Origin: Mucilaginibacter sp. SJ
GTDB taxonomy: Bacteria > Bacteroidota > Bacteroidia > Sphingobacteriales > Sphingobacteriaceae
DNA length: 64,000 nt
NCBI RefSeq assembly: GCF_028993635.1
Contig: NZ_CP118631.1
Coordinates: forward strand, 1,302,001 to 1,366,000
Direction: 5' to 3'
Below the pieces are notes generated by a model, which worked only from the letters and a program-made list of their open reading frames with translations, made no database searches and was not told where the DNA came from. The first letter of the stretch is position 1. Each line of letters starts with the position of its first letter. Made by a program: the position numbers and the translations under genes. Positions 51,923 through 61,484 of this stretch are shown one piece after another.

Positions 51923-54900
51923 TTAAAAACCTGCCTGGATGCCCAGGTTAATCACCCGCTGGTTAATGTACGCATCGCCCGCGGTATTGGTAGCAATTTC
52001 GGGGTCCTGCTGATATTTTTTGTAGTTATCAAACGTGAGCAGGTTATATGCGCTCATATAAATGCGGGCGTTGTTAATCTTAAATGGTAACAGCTTAGTT
52101 GGCAATTGATAACCGATATCAACCGTTTTTAACCGCACGTAATGCGCGTTTAATAACCAGTAATCAGAAAAATAAGCCGCAGGGCTGTTTACCGAAGTTG
52201 GATTGGTAGTTAACCTTGGGAAGGCGGCATTAACCGGGTTTTCGGGCGTCCAGCGTTCCTGGTGTATGGGCTGAAACTGGCTTTGAAATGGTTCGATACC
52301 TGTACCAATCACCGCGAAACTGTAGTTAAACGATCCCTGCAAAAGCACACTTACACTAAAACCTTTGTAAACTGCCTGCAATGAAAGACCGAGTATGGTA
52401 TTTGGCAGGTTTGGATTGCCTATCGGCCTTTTGTCAAACACATTAATAACGCCGTCACCGTTCAGGTCCTGGTATTTCAAATCACCGGGCTGCAGTGGAA
52501 TACCATTATCTGGCACGGGTACCGATTTGCCTCCCGAATTGATGGCGGCAATATCGGCAGCGGTATAGTATCCCAAAAAGTGATAACCATATTGCTGTCC
52601 AATTGAATGACCGGTTTGCGCCAGCCATGGATATGCCGGGGTAGCCTCATCTTCATATAGAATCTTGTTTTTAGCGTACGAGAACACGAAACCAACGTTG
52701 TACTGTACTTTGCCAAGCGTGCTATGATAGCTGATCTGCCCATCCAGGCCCTGGTTACGGGTTTTACCGATGTTTACGGCAGGCAAACCAACACCCAAAA
52801 TCTCCGGTATACTTCCGGGTGTAATCAGCTGATTGTAACGGATATCGTGGAAATAATCGGCCGTGATGGATATTTTATCATTAAACAAGTTGGCATCCAG
52901 GCCTATGTCGATCTTTTTGGCACGTTCCCAAACTACGTTCGGATTGCCCAATGAGCCTTCATATATAGTATTGTAGTTTTGTGCTGTTTCGCCAAAATTG
53001 TACCCACCGCCCTGGTTGTAAACCTGGTTATATACATAACGGTTACCCGGCGCTGCATCCGAACCAACCAAACCATAACTGCCCCTTATTTTCAAAAGAC
53101 TGAACATAGGGAGGGCCTTTTCAAAGAACGACTCTTTGGCGATGTTATAACCAAAGCTCACAGCCGGAAAAATCCCAAAGCGATGATTGGCTGCAAAGCG
53201 ATCGGTACCGTTATAGGCTACGTTAAAGTCGAACAGAAATTTCTGTTTAAAGTCATATCCCACCTTGCCCGATATACCGCGGAACTTTTGCGGCACACCA
53301 ACCTGCGCGCCATCAAGCAGCGGATAGGTGAAATACGTTTGCGAAGTTTGATTGAACAACAACAATCCCGAAAAATGGTGCGAACCACGAAATGTCCTGT
53401 CGTAATTGGCATAAAGCTGCAGGTTGTAGTTATTGGTATTGATATCGGTGCTGCCCGTTAAAGCATAAGTTTGATACACATAAGTAGCACCCGGCCTTAA
53501 TGAATATTGATTAGTAGCCGGATCGTAATGATAGGCAGGGATACCACCGTTAAAAATTTGCTTGGTAAATTGTTCAATGCTTGAATAAGCAACCCTGCCC
53601 GTTACCGAAAGGCCATTGGTTAAAGCATCGAGCCTTTGGGTAGCACCAAAAAGCACGTTAAAATCGGTACGACGGGAATGCTGATAGCCGCCCGTTGCCA
53701 GCCTGGCGTTAAGGGTTGGCAGGTGATCGGGATTAAACGATGAATAGGCGTATGAATAACTTCCGTTAGGGTTAAGATACGGCGCTGTAAAAGGCGTTTC
53801 CTTGGTAAAATTATATACCTCGCTCACGGCGTTTTGGTTATAAGGCTGGTTCAGGTCGGAGAAGCGGGTGGTGATGTCCAGCCTCAGGTCCAGCGTTTTA
53901 TTGGCTTTCAGATCGAGGTTTGAACGAAAGTTATAGCGTTTAAAATAGTAATTGGTATTCACCAAACTTTGCGGATCGGCAAAATCACGTACCAGGCCAT
54001 TTTGGTTTAGCGCGCCACCCGAGATGAAATATTTTACCCCGGTTGTACCACCCGAAATATCCAGGTTGGCGTTGGTTTGATAAGTGTATCTCTTAAAGAT
54101 CTTGTTATACCAATCAACATTGGGGTGACCGTATGGATCGGATCCATTTTTAAACAGGTCAAGGTCCTGCTGGGTAAAGCTAAGCGGGATGCCGTCATTA
54201 TGCTGCGCCTCATTAATCAATACCGCCGTATTGTATGAATCTAAAAACCGCGGCGTTTTAGTAGGCTGCTGGATGCCGCCTTCCACACGCAGGTTCACTT
54301 TAGGGGTGCCGGCCTTGCCGCGGCGGGTGGTTACCACCAATACACCGTTAGCGCCTTTGATACCGTAGATAGCTGTAGTTGACGCGTCTTTCAGAATCGA
54401 GATGCTCTCTATCTCATTAACATTGATCTGCTGCAGCTGGTCATAGCTGTACTCGATGTCATCTACAATAATGAGCGGCTGGTTACCCGATGGGTTTAGC
54501 GAGCTTACCCCGCGGATATAAAAATCTGAAGCATCCTTACCCGGCTGGCCCGAACCCTGCTGCGAAAAAAAGCCCGGCAATTTACCGGTTAAAGCATTTT
54601 GCACGTTGGCCGTTGGCACGGTACGGATCTCGCTGGCTGAAATGGAACTTACCGCACCGGTATTGGTGATCCTTTTTTTGGTTCCGTAAGCTACTACGGC
54701 TACTTCATCCAAACCGTTGGTATTGGTTTGCAGTATGATATCCATTCTGCCCGATTCAGATACGCGGAGCTCACGCGGGATATAACCGATAAAACGCACA
54801 ATGATGGTATTTGACTGCCCTTTAAGAACAAGTCTGAACTTACCACCCTGATCTGTAATAGCACCGTTATTAGGAACACCTTTTTCAATTACCGATACGC

Positions 54901-55015
54901 CTGGCAATACCCCGGTAATATCGCGTACAGTACCTGTTACAGTCCTGCTTTGCGCAAATGACACCGCCGGGAGCAGGATCATTAATATCTGGAAGAGAAG
55001 TATTATTTTTCTCAT
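51923..55015 (-). CDS. susC: SusC/RagA-family TonB-linked outer-membrane transporter (distal copy)
   Basis: ATG 55015 gives 1030 residues with a signal peptide (MRKIILLFQILMILLPAVSF); an upstream ATG at 55063 lies inside the SusD gene. A CarboxypepD_reg-like domain (VTGTVRDITGVLPGVSVIEK) is followed by a TonB box-like segment (LDEVAVVAYGTKKRITNTGA), the plug (VQNALTGKLPGFF, PLIIVDDIEYS, SIEILKDASTTAIYG as SISILKDASTTAIYGIKGAN) and the 22-strand barrel ending RVINLGIQAGF. It imports glycan fragments. It follows a SusD instead of preceding one, so its partner is either that SusD or the promoter-proximal one. Confidence 0.95.
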   Translation of the reverse strand: MRKIILLFQILMILLPAVSFAQSRTVTGTVRDITGVLPGVSVIEKGVPNNGAITDQGGKFRLVLKGQSNTIIVRFIGYIPRELRVSESGRMDIILQTNTNGLDEVAVVAYGTKKRITNTGAVSSISASEIRTVPTANVQNALTGKLPGFFSQQGSGQPGKDASDFYIRGVSSLNPSGNQPLIIVDDIEYSYDQLQQINVNEIESISILKDASTTAIYGIKGANGVLVVTTRRGKAGTPKVNLRVEGGIQQPTKTPRFLDSYNTAVLINEAQHNDGIPLSFTQQDLDLFKNGSDPYGHPNVDWYNKIFKRYTYQTNANLDISGGTTGVKYFISGGALNQNGLVRDFADPQSLVNTNYYFKRYNFRSNLDLKANKTLDLRLDITTRFSDLNQPYNQNAVSEVYNFTKETPFTAPYLNPNGSYSYAYSSFNPDHLPTLNARLATGGYQHSRRTDFNVLFGATQRLDALTNGLSVTGRVAYSSIEQFTKQIFNGGIPAYHYDPATNQYSLRPGATYVYQTYALTGSTDINTNNYNLQLYANYDRTFRGSHHFSGLLLFNQTSQTYFTYPLLDGAQVGVPQKFRGISGKVGYDFKQKFLFDFNVAYNGTDRFAANHRFGIFPAVSFGYNIAKESFFEKALPMFSLLKIRGSYGLVGSDAAPGNRYVYNQVYNQGGGYNFGETAQNYNTIYEGSLGNPNVVWERAKKIDIGLDANLFNDKISITADYFHDIRYNQLITPGSIPEILGVGLPAVNIGKTRNQGLDGQISYHSTLGKVQYNVGFVFSYAKNKILYEDEATPAYPWLAQTGHSIGQQYGYHFLGYYTAADIAAINSGGKSVPVPDNGIPLQPGDLKYQDLNGDGVINVFDKRPIGNPNLPNTILGLSLQAVYKGFSVSVLLQGSFNYSFAVIGTGIEPFQSQFQPIHQERWTPENPVNAAFPRLTTNPTSVNSPAAYFSDYWLLNAHYVRLKTVDIGYQLPTKLLPFKINNARIYMSAYNLLTFDNYKKYQQDPEIATNTAGDAYINQRVINLGIQAGF

Positions 55016-55056
55016 AAAGCTTAATTTTTTTGGTTTAACTGGCTGAAGTTTTGAGA

Positions 55057-56763
55057 TTACCATCCTGGATTTTGTTTCATATTCGGGTTCTTCAAAACCT
55101 CGTCATAAGGTATCGGGTACAGGTACATCTTAGGCGCTTCGAATTTGGTAGTGAGCGCATTCACCACGTTATAGGTAAGGCTGGAGCCTATCTTCACAAT
55201 GCTGATCCCTTTTTGCGGCTGGTTCATAACCGTTTCAGCAATTTTCCAGCGGCGGATATCCCAGTAGCGGTTCTCTTCAAAAGCCATTTCCAGGCGCCGC
55301 TCATTTTGGATGATGGCGCGCATCTCCGCTTTGTTCATACCGGCTTTAAGTCCGTAGTTACCGGTGCCCGCATCTATCCCTGCCCTTTTCCTGATGCTGA
55401 TAACAGCATTATAAACCTCGGGAGTTGCACCTGCCGATTCATTGAGTGCTTCGGCATAGCCTAAAACCACATCAGCATAGCGCAGGATCTGCCAGTCTAT
55501 GACATGAGCAGCGTAGGCATTGGTGTTTTCAAAATTGCCCATGAACTTGCGCATGTAATAGCCTGTTTTGGTTTGCTGTAATGAGCCGTTGGGTTTGCTG
55601 GCCCCGCCTTCGTACAATTGCAGATCTGAGTTAAGCCATCTTGCACCGTTATAGAGCACGGTATAGGTTAAGCGCGGATCTCGGTTCTGGTAAGGGTTGT
55701 CCGGGTTATAACCTGATGCCGGATCAGTAATAGCCAAACCGCTTTTCATGGGGAAGGCATCAACCAATTGCTGTGTAGGACTGGTTTGCCCCTTACCTAC
55801 CGCCCCGGTAAAGCCCACCGGACCGTTAGTGGTCTCTATCGAAGATGAATTATCAGTTTGGCGGATAAATATATTTTCAGAGCTGTTTTGAGTCAGAAAT
55901 ACATCTTTAAAGCTGGGCAATAACGAATAAACATTCAGGTCCATTACCGCTTTTTCGGCAGCAGCAGCCTGTGCCCACCTGTCGGCGCTAAAATCGGTGT
56001 AACCGGTTAGTGGATTTGAGGCATCAATATTCTGCCCGTTAAATAATGGGCTTGCCGCATACAGCAGTACTTTGGCCTTTAAAGCCATGGCAGCGCCTTT
56101 GGTAGGGCGGTGATAATCAGCATTAGGGTTGCTTAGCGGCGCGCTCATCAGGGTATCCTTAATGGCATCGCATTCGCTTACAATATACTTGATACAATCG
56201 GCAAAGGAATTACGGGGCAAGGCTACATTATCCGTTATAGTAAACACCTTGTTGCCCAATAATGGCACGCCACCGTAACGTTTAACCAGTTCAAAGTAAT
56301 ACAGTGCCCTTAAAAAACGGGCCTCGCTTTTCCATACATATTTCATGGAATAACCATGGTATTGTGCAAGTACCGGCACTACATCAATATTATTCACAAA
56401 CTCATTTGCCTTGCGGATGCCTGCGTAATAATAAGCCCAAAGGTTTTCGCCGGCGGGGATAGTATATGAATTATAAGATGCTGTTGAAAGTATGGTTACT
56501 ACATTTGATGATACCGAAGCCGATGACATGGCATCATCACTGGCCGCGTCAAGGTAGTCGTTCCCTACCCTGTTGTGCCCGTTTTGGAGCGCTGCATAAA
56601 TCCCATACAGGAACATTTGGGCATTGGTGCCTAAGGAGTCCTTTTTGTCAAACACGTAATTGATAGTAACCTTATCAACCGGGAACTGCTCATATTTTTT
56701 ACAGCCGGCCATTATGGTTAAGATGCTGGTGGCCGCTAAAATTATTTTGTTGAAACTCTTCAT
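55057..56763 (-). CDS. susD: SusD/RagB-family glycan-binding lipoprotein
   Basis: ATG 56763 gives 568 residues with lipobox TIMAGCKK (surface lipoprotein). Tetratricopeptide-like helices hold SusD features: KSEARFLRALYYFELVKRYG, GGVPLLGNK, AMALKAKVLLYAASPLFNGQ, LRYADVVLGYAEALNESAGA, IQNERRLEMAFEENRYWDIR and the C-terminal MYLYPIPYDEVLKNPNMKQN. It should cap the SusC barrel and bind the oligosaccharide. Its start lies 28 bp after the stop of the upstream SusC gene; the downstream SusC ATG lies 41 bp beyond its stop. Confidence 0.95.
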   Translation of the reverse strand: MKSFNKIILAATSILTIMAGCKKYEQFPVDKVTINYVFDKKDSLGTNAQMFLYGIYAALQNGHNRVGNDYLDAASDDAMSSASVSSNVVTILSTASYNSYTIPAGENLWAYYYAGIRKANEFVNNIDVVPVLAQYHGYSMKYVWKSEARFLRALYYFELVKRYGGVPLLGNKVFTITDNVALPRNSFADCIKYIVSECDAIKDTLMSAPLSNPNADYHRPTKGAAMALKAKVLLYAASPLFNGQNIDASNPLTGYTDFSADRWAQAAAAEKAVMDLNVYSLLPSFKDVFLTQNSSENIFIRQTDNSSSIETTNGPVGFTGAVGKGQTSPTQQLVDAFPMKSGLAITDPASGYNPDNPYQNRDPRLTYTVLYNGARWLNSDLQLYEGGASKPNGSLQQTKTGYYMRKFMGNFENTNAYAAHVIDWQILRYADVVLGYAEALNESAGATPEVYNAVISIRKRAGIDAGTGNYGLKAGMNKAEMRAIIQNERRLEMAFEENRYWDIRRWKIAETVMNQPQKGISIVKIGSSLTYNVVNALTTKFEAPKMYLYPIPYDEVLKNPNMKQNPGW

Positions 56764-56791
56764 GATCGTAATATTTTTATGATGGCCAAAA

Positions 56792-59700
56792 TCAAAGCTT
56801 AATGTTAACGCCGGCATTTATTACCCTTTGAATTGGGTAAGCAGTACCGTATACCTCCGGATCAAAATCTTTGTAGCCATACAGTGTATACAGGTTTTCG
56901 CCGTTCACAAACACTCGCAAGCCCGATAGCCTGAGCTTATGCGCCCACTCATAAGGCAGATTATAACCTACTTCGGCATTTTTTAGCCTTACATAATTGC
57001 CTTTGCGCAGGTACAAGGTTGAGTTGGCGGTATTATTGGCGTTACCTATTGATAACCTTGGCGCAGTAGCCGTAGCGGCGGTTTCGGGTGTCCACCGGCC
57101 TAAAATGGTTTCGTACGCCTGCCCGCTGTAGGTAAGCCCGAGGAACCCCACACCTGCAAAGCCGTTCACCTGCGAGTTATTGAACATCAGCTCACGGTTC
57201 GCTACGCCCTGCAACAGGAAACTCAGGCTAAAACCTTTATAATTGAAGCCCGCCGAAAAGCCATAATAAACCAGCGGCCGGTTACCGCCTATAGCCGAAA
57301 CATCAAACTGATTGATAATATGATCGCCGTTAAGGTCTTTGTATTTTACATCTCCCGCCTGTGCGGTGTAGCCGGTAGTTGTTGCACTGGTGGCAGCATC
57401 CTGGGCATCCTTGAAATAACCGATAGCCGTGTAACCATAAATAGCATTGGTTGAGCGGCCGGTGTGCCTGAGCCATGGGTAAGGATATGGCTCTTCGTCG
57501 CTAAAAATGATTTTAGACGATTGAATAGAGGCATTACCCGAAATAAAGTAATTGAAATTTTGGATGTGGTTTTGATAAGTTAAAGTAAGTTCGCCGCCCT
57601 TATAAAGGTTGATGCCCAAATTTTCATACGGGTAAGCAGTACCCAGCAAGGCTATGCTGTTTCCTCGTACCTGTAACAGATCATAATACCTGTCGCGATA
57701 ATAATCGGCAGCAATATTGAAATGATTATTAAACAGGGAGATATCGGCCCCTATATCCAGCTTGCGGGCTTTTTCCCAACGGATGTACGGGTTGGCCAAT
57801 GTGTTTTCAAAATAACCCTGTACCGGGCTTTTGCTGGTACCTGTGCTGTATGAATAGCCCTGCGAAGGGCCGTAGGTTTGCAAAAAATTATAGTAACCGT
57901 AATTATCTACGTTGTTGTTTCCGGTTTTACCATAGGCGGCGCGCCACTTCCATGAGTTTATCCAGCTGAAATTATCTTTAATAAAATCCTCTTTACCCAT
58001 TTGCCAGCCAATACCGCCGGCGTAAAACAAGCCATATTGATTGCCCGGAGGATAACGGTTATAACCGCTGCTGTTGGCGGCCGCTTCAATAAAATATTTA
58101 CCGTCATAATTATAACCTGCTTTTAATGCACGGTTTGTTGTTACCTGCGAAAGGTCATAGTTTAATACAACTGAGCGTACATCATATAGTGCCATACCGG
58201 TTATATTGCTTTTACCAAAAGTCCTGTCGTAATTAACCGATGCCTGGGCAAATGAGTAGCGGGCGCTTGAAACCGTACTGAACGAATTGTTTTGCGCAAC
58301 TGATGAGCCCACTGCCGAATAAGAACTGTCGGCGTTAAAAGAATAGGCATTATTTTGCAATGAGCGATTTAAAAAACTTTGCGATGAAAAAGCAAGGTTG
58401 CCTTTTGCCTTTGCCGACAAGCCTGGTGTTATGCTGCTGAGGTTATAATTCAGATCGAGGTTGGCCAGTACATCATTGCTGCTGGTGCGCTGATAGCCTG
58501 AAAACTCGGTTTGCGACAGCAGGTTATTTGTATATGTTGTTGTACCGCCAAATGTGTTATTTGGATTATAAAGCGGATATGCATTGTTTGGCGTGCTGTA
58601 AAGTGCGCCCAATATGTTTCCATACCCTGCTCCTGGCTGTGTGCTTTGCTGGATACGGCCGAATAACTGCAGATCGACAGTGAATTTTTTGGTTACGTTA
58701 ACTGCAAGATCGGAGTTAATGATATAGCGGTTAAGATCATTATTGGTGTTATAGGGTACAGCTGATGCGGTGCGGAACATCCCGGCCTGGTCAAGGTAGT
58801 TTAATGACACGCTGTACCGCGCTACCTGGGTACCGCCGTTAACATTAAGCTTGTAGCTGGTCATAGGCGAATTATCGCGCAATATGGTTTTAAACCAGTT
58901 AACATCCGGATGTCGTAAAGGGTCGGTGTGGTTGCGGTAGGCGTTAAAATCGGCACTGCTGTAAAGGGCCGGCTTACCATCGTTTTGTAACGCTTCATTA
59001 TATAAATACGCATATTGATAAGCAGGCAGCGGGTTTGGCAAGCCTAAAGGCTGTTGGGTGCCTGTTTGTGCAGTGAATGAAATATGCGGTGTGCCCACCT
59101 GACCGCGTTTAGTAGTAATAAGTAAAGTACCGCGCGAACTGTTGATGCCCAGCATCATATTTGAAAGCGCATCCTTTAATACCGAAACCGATTCGATACT
59201 TTCCGGATCAAGCGACGCTATCTCACGCTGAACACCATCGATAATCGTTATTGGCCCCTGCCCTCTTAATGAAAGGCCGAACTCGGTATTGTCATTGGCC
59301 GAATAATTATTGTGCTGCACTACCGCCCCGATAAAGTCATTGACAGTCTGCACACCGGTTTGAGGTGCGGCGAAACCGCTATACTGCTGGGTATATAAAC
59401 CGGGGAGTTGCCCGGGCAAAGCATAGGTATACAAAGTTGCTGGTGTGCTGGTAAGCTGATTGGTATAGATAGTTGATATGGCGCCCACATTTTTTGATGT
59501 GCTTATGGTATCATAAAGCACATTAATGGTTTTAGGTGCCTGAATATAGGTATCTATGAGCCTCACCGTTAATTTAGCAGTGTTTTTAACGGTAACCTGA
59601 CGGGCATTATAATTGGCGGCGGTAAATACCAGGGCATCTCCCTTTATGGCATTGATAGCAAACATGCCGTCTTTACCGGTGGTCATGGTACTATTTTTTC

Positions 59701-59890
59701 CTTTATTGATTACTTTAACACCCCGCAGTGGGTTACCATACTCATCAAGTACAATACCACTTACCTGACCGGGCCGTGCAGGCGCCACGGCAGTTGTATC
59801 CTGCTGCATGGCTGCATAGCTGGTTTTAACCAGTAGCAGCATCAACAGCGTGATACCTGTTAAACATTTATTTATGTAGCAATAAGCCAT
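56792..59890 (-). CDS. susC: SusC/RagA-family TonB-linked outer-membrane transporter (proximal copy)
   Basis: The ATG at 59888-59890 gives 1032 residues with signal peptide MAYCYINKCLTGITLLMLLL, and avoids the operator that an upstream start would include. It has the CarboxypepD_reg domain (VSGIVLDEYGNPLRGVKVIN, MFAINAIKGDALVFTAANYN), a plug with GLSLRGQGPITIIDGVQREI and SIESVSVLKDALSNMMLGIN, and a C-terminal barrel ending PIQRVINAGVNIKL. The segment between the first domain and the plug lacks the usual TonB-box EVVVVGYG, reading instead KTINVLYDTISTSKNVGAI, and is therefore a divergent member. A LacI-type operator lies upstream. Confidence 0.93.
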   Translation of the reverse strand: MAYCYINKCLTGITLLMLLLVKTSYAAMQQDTTAVAPARPGQVSGIVLDEYGNPLRGVKVINKGKNSTMTTGKDGMFAINAIKGDALVFTAANYNARQVTVKNTAKLTVRLIDTYIQAPKTINVLYDTISTSKNVGAISTIYTNQLTSTPATLYTYALPGQLPGLYTQQYSGFAAPQTGVQTVNDFIGAVVQHNNYSANDNTEFGLSLRGQGPITIIDGVQREIASLDPESIESVSVLKDALSNMMLGINSSRGTLLITTKRGQVGTPHISFTAQTGTQQPLGLPNPLPAYQYAYLYNEALQNDGKPALYSSADFNAYRNHTDPLRHPDVNWFKTILRDNSPMTSYKLNVNGGTQVARYSVSLNYLDQAGMFRTASAVPYNTNNDLNRYIINSDLAVNVTKKFTVDLQLFGRIQQSTQPGAGYGNILGALYSTPNNAYPLYNPNNTFGGTTTYTNNLLSQTEFSGYQRTSSNDVLANLDLNYNLSSITPGLSAKAKGNLAFSSQSFLNRSLQNNAYSFNADSSYSAVGSSVAQNNSFSTVSSARYSFAQASVNYDRTFGKSNITGMALYDVRSVVLNYDLSQVTTNRALKAGYNYDGKYFIEAAANSSGYNRYPPGNQYGLFYAGGIGWQMGKEDFIKDNFSWINSWKWRAAYGKTGNNNVDNYGYYNFLQTYGPSQGYSYSTGTSKSPVQGYFENTLANPYIRWEKARKLDIGADISLFNNHFNIAADYYRDRYYDLLQVRGNSIALLGTAYPYENLGINLYKGGELTLTYQNHIQNFNYFISGNASIQSSKIIFSDEEPYPYPWLRHTGRSTNAIYGYTAIGYFKDAQDAATSATTTGYTAQAGDVKYKDLNGDHIINQFDVSAIGGNRPLVYYGFSAGFNYKGFSLSFLLQGVANRELMFNNSQVNGFAGVGFLGLTYSGQAYETILGRWTPETAATATAPRLSIGNANNTANSTLYLRKGNYVRLKNAEVGYNLPYEWAHKLRLSGLRVFVNGENLYTLYGYKDFDPEVYGTAYPIQRVINAGVNIKL

Positions 59891-59923
59891 ATTTTTCAGG
59901 TTTAAAATTGTTGGCAAAAGGTT

Positions 59924-59941
59924 TAAATATCGTTTTAGCAA
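59924..59941 (-). promoter_or_regulatory. LacI-type operator upstream of the proximal SusC gene
   Basis: In gene direction TTGCTAAAACGATATTTA, 34-51 bp before the start codon; one insertion-like change (AT) in the right half. A weak -7-like ACCTTTTG follows at the proper distance. Confidence 0.65.
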
Positions 59942-59986
59942 AAGCAATATTGTTTAGTGCATTTGCTTGTTATTTACATTTTCAGA

Positions 59987-60991
59987 TCAACCGCATTTAA
60001 ATGTATAGGTGAACGGGGCATCAGTATTACCATAGCCTACCTTTACCTTGCCCGTTTTATCTGTAAGGAAGTACTCCATTCTTGTGATGGTTTGCGTATC
60101 CCCTGCATTAAAGAATGATCTCGGCCAAAACGTAAGCTGGTACTTTTTACTGGTGGCAGTAGTTTGTTTCAATAATGTTTTAGAGGTTTGCTCACAAACT
60201 TTTATGGTTTTGCCATCGCTGGTGTAGGCCGTTGCGCACAGGTAAACTTCACTTGCGCCGCTCAACTGTGTATCGGTAACTGTACCATCAAAAGTCAGGG
60301 TTACAAAATCGTTATCCAATGATTTTGGCGGATCGATAGTGGTAAGCTGCGGGTTACAAAAGTCAACCAGGTCACCGCTGCCGCCGGTTACTTCAAAACA
60401 GGTATTACCAAGCAGCACGCTATAATAAGTACCGTTGCCGTCGCTGGTAAAACCGTTACCGCTGTCGGTTATGGTATAGCCCAGTTTAACCAACATGTTA
60501 TTATTATCGGCGCCTACTTTTGTTTTGATATTCAGATCGACAATAAACTCTACCCCACCGGTATGGCTGTAGGCTTTATCAGTTTGGTAAGCCACCCATT
60601 CCATATCATCAATAAGGTTACCACCGTTCCCGAAAGTTTTTTTCATGTATGCCGACCAGGTAAGGCCGTCGCCCTTTTTAGGTAAGGTACCGTCGGGTAT
60701 CAGGGACATGGTTCCGTTACCTTGTTTACTGGTGTAAGTTATAGTGGTATTCTGCGCTGCCTTCCAGCCTTTAGGAACCAGAAAACCAAAAATGAGGTAA
60801 TCGGGGCCTCCATCTCCCACGGTAGGGATATCACAGTGTACCGTTATCGGCACAACTGAACCTACGGTAGCTGTGGCCGGCTGATCAACACTGGTAATTT
60901 GTTCGCCGCAGCAGGCTAAAGCAATACCCAGCACCACCAAAGCACACAGCTTCCATAAATTTTTACCTTTTATATGTAAATATGATCTCAT
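59987..60991 (-). CDS. Surface lipoprotein, DUF4961-like
   Basis: The 334-residue product has a lipoprotein signal (LCALVVLGIALACCGEQ), an N-terminal beta domain (VGSVVPITVHCDIPTVGDGG, YLIFGFLVPKGWKAAQNTTI) and a second one rich in Thr and Gly (DNDFVTLTFDGTVTDTQLSG, STAYTSDGK-like segment). The arrangement resembles DUF4961 proteins found in Bacteroidota sugar loci. It may bind glycan at the surface; it stands between the SusD-DUF5004 pair and SusC, so it probably belongs to the same transcript. Confidence 0.6.
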   Translation of the reverse strand: MRSYLHIKGKNLWKLCALVVLGIALACCGEQITSVDQPATATVGSVVPITVHCDIPTVGDGGPDYLIFGFLVPKGWKAAQNTTITYTSKQGNGTMSLIPDGTLPKKGDGLTWSAYMKKTFGNGGNLIDDMEWVAYQTDKAYSHTGGVEFIVDLNIKTKVGADNNNMLVKLGYTITDSGNGFTSDGNGTYYSVLLGNTCFEVTGGSGDLVDFCNPQLTTIDPPKSLDNDFVTLTFDGTVTDTQLSGASEVYLCATAYTSDGKTIKVCEQTSKTLLKQTTATSKKYQLTFWPRSFFNAGDTQTITRMEYFLTDKTGKVKVGYGNTDAPFTYTFKCG

Positions 60992-61015
60992 AATTTATCG
61001 GTTGCTTTTAGTTTA

Positions 61016-61459
61016 TCAATTGGCTTTTTCAAGCACGTACACATAAGTATTATTGGTACAGCCCGGACTGAAGGTTATGCTAAGCTGCCTTTTGCCGTTT
61101 ACGATAGGATAAGTAAAAGCTGTTGAAACCGGCTTATCGCCCGTGGCAGTAAAGGTGATCTTAAACGGATACTGCGGATCATCAAGTGCAAAAGCACCAT
61201 CCTTGCTTACCAGGAAAGGCAATTTGTTCACCAGGGTATACCCTTTATCGGTAAAGCTGATCCTGAACTGGCTAAAATCAATAATGGAGGTTAAATCGGT
61301 GCCATTACGGGTAGCTTTGATCACCCGCCAGTTGCCGGCGATATCTTTGGGAGCCTCGCTTCCGGGTACTATCTTTTCGGTTTTACATGATGATACTGCC
61401 ATAATGAAGACAGTTATCAGCAGCATGTAAAACCATTTTGCTTTGTAATTATATTTCAT
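61016..61459 (-). CDS. Small lipoprotein, DUF5004/lipocalin-like
   Basis: The 147-residue protein has a lipoprotein signal (MLLITVFIMAVSSCKTEKIV) and a lipocalin-like body: DIAGNWRVIKATRNGTDLTS, FRISFTDKGYTLVNKLPFLV, YPIVNGKRQLSITFSPGCTN. This resembles DUF5004. DUF5004 and DUF4961 genes are commonly neighbours in sugar loci, and here the two lie 24 bp apart. No activity is known. Confidence 0.62.
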   Translation of the reverse strand: MKYNYKAKWFYMLLITVFIMAVSSCKTEKIVPGSEAPKDIAGNWRVIKATRNGTDLTSIIDFSQFRISFTDKGYTLVNKLPFLVSKDGAFALDDPQYPFKITFTATGDKPVSTAFTYPIVNGKRQLSITFSPGCTNNTYVYVLEKAN

Positions 61460-61484
61460 ATCAATACTATTATGCTGTCGGTGA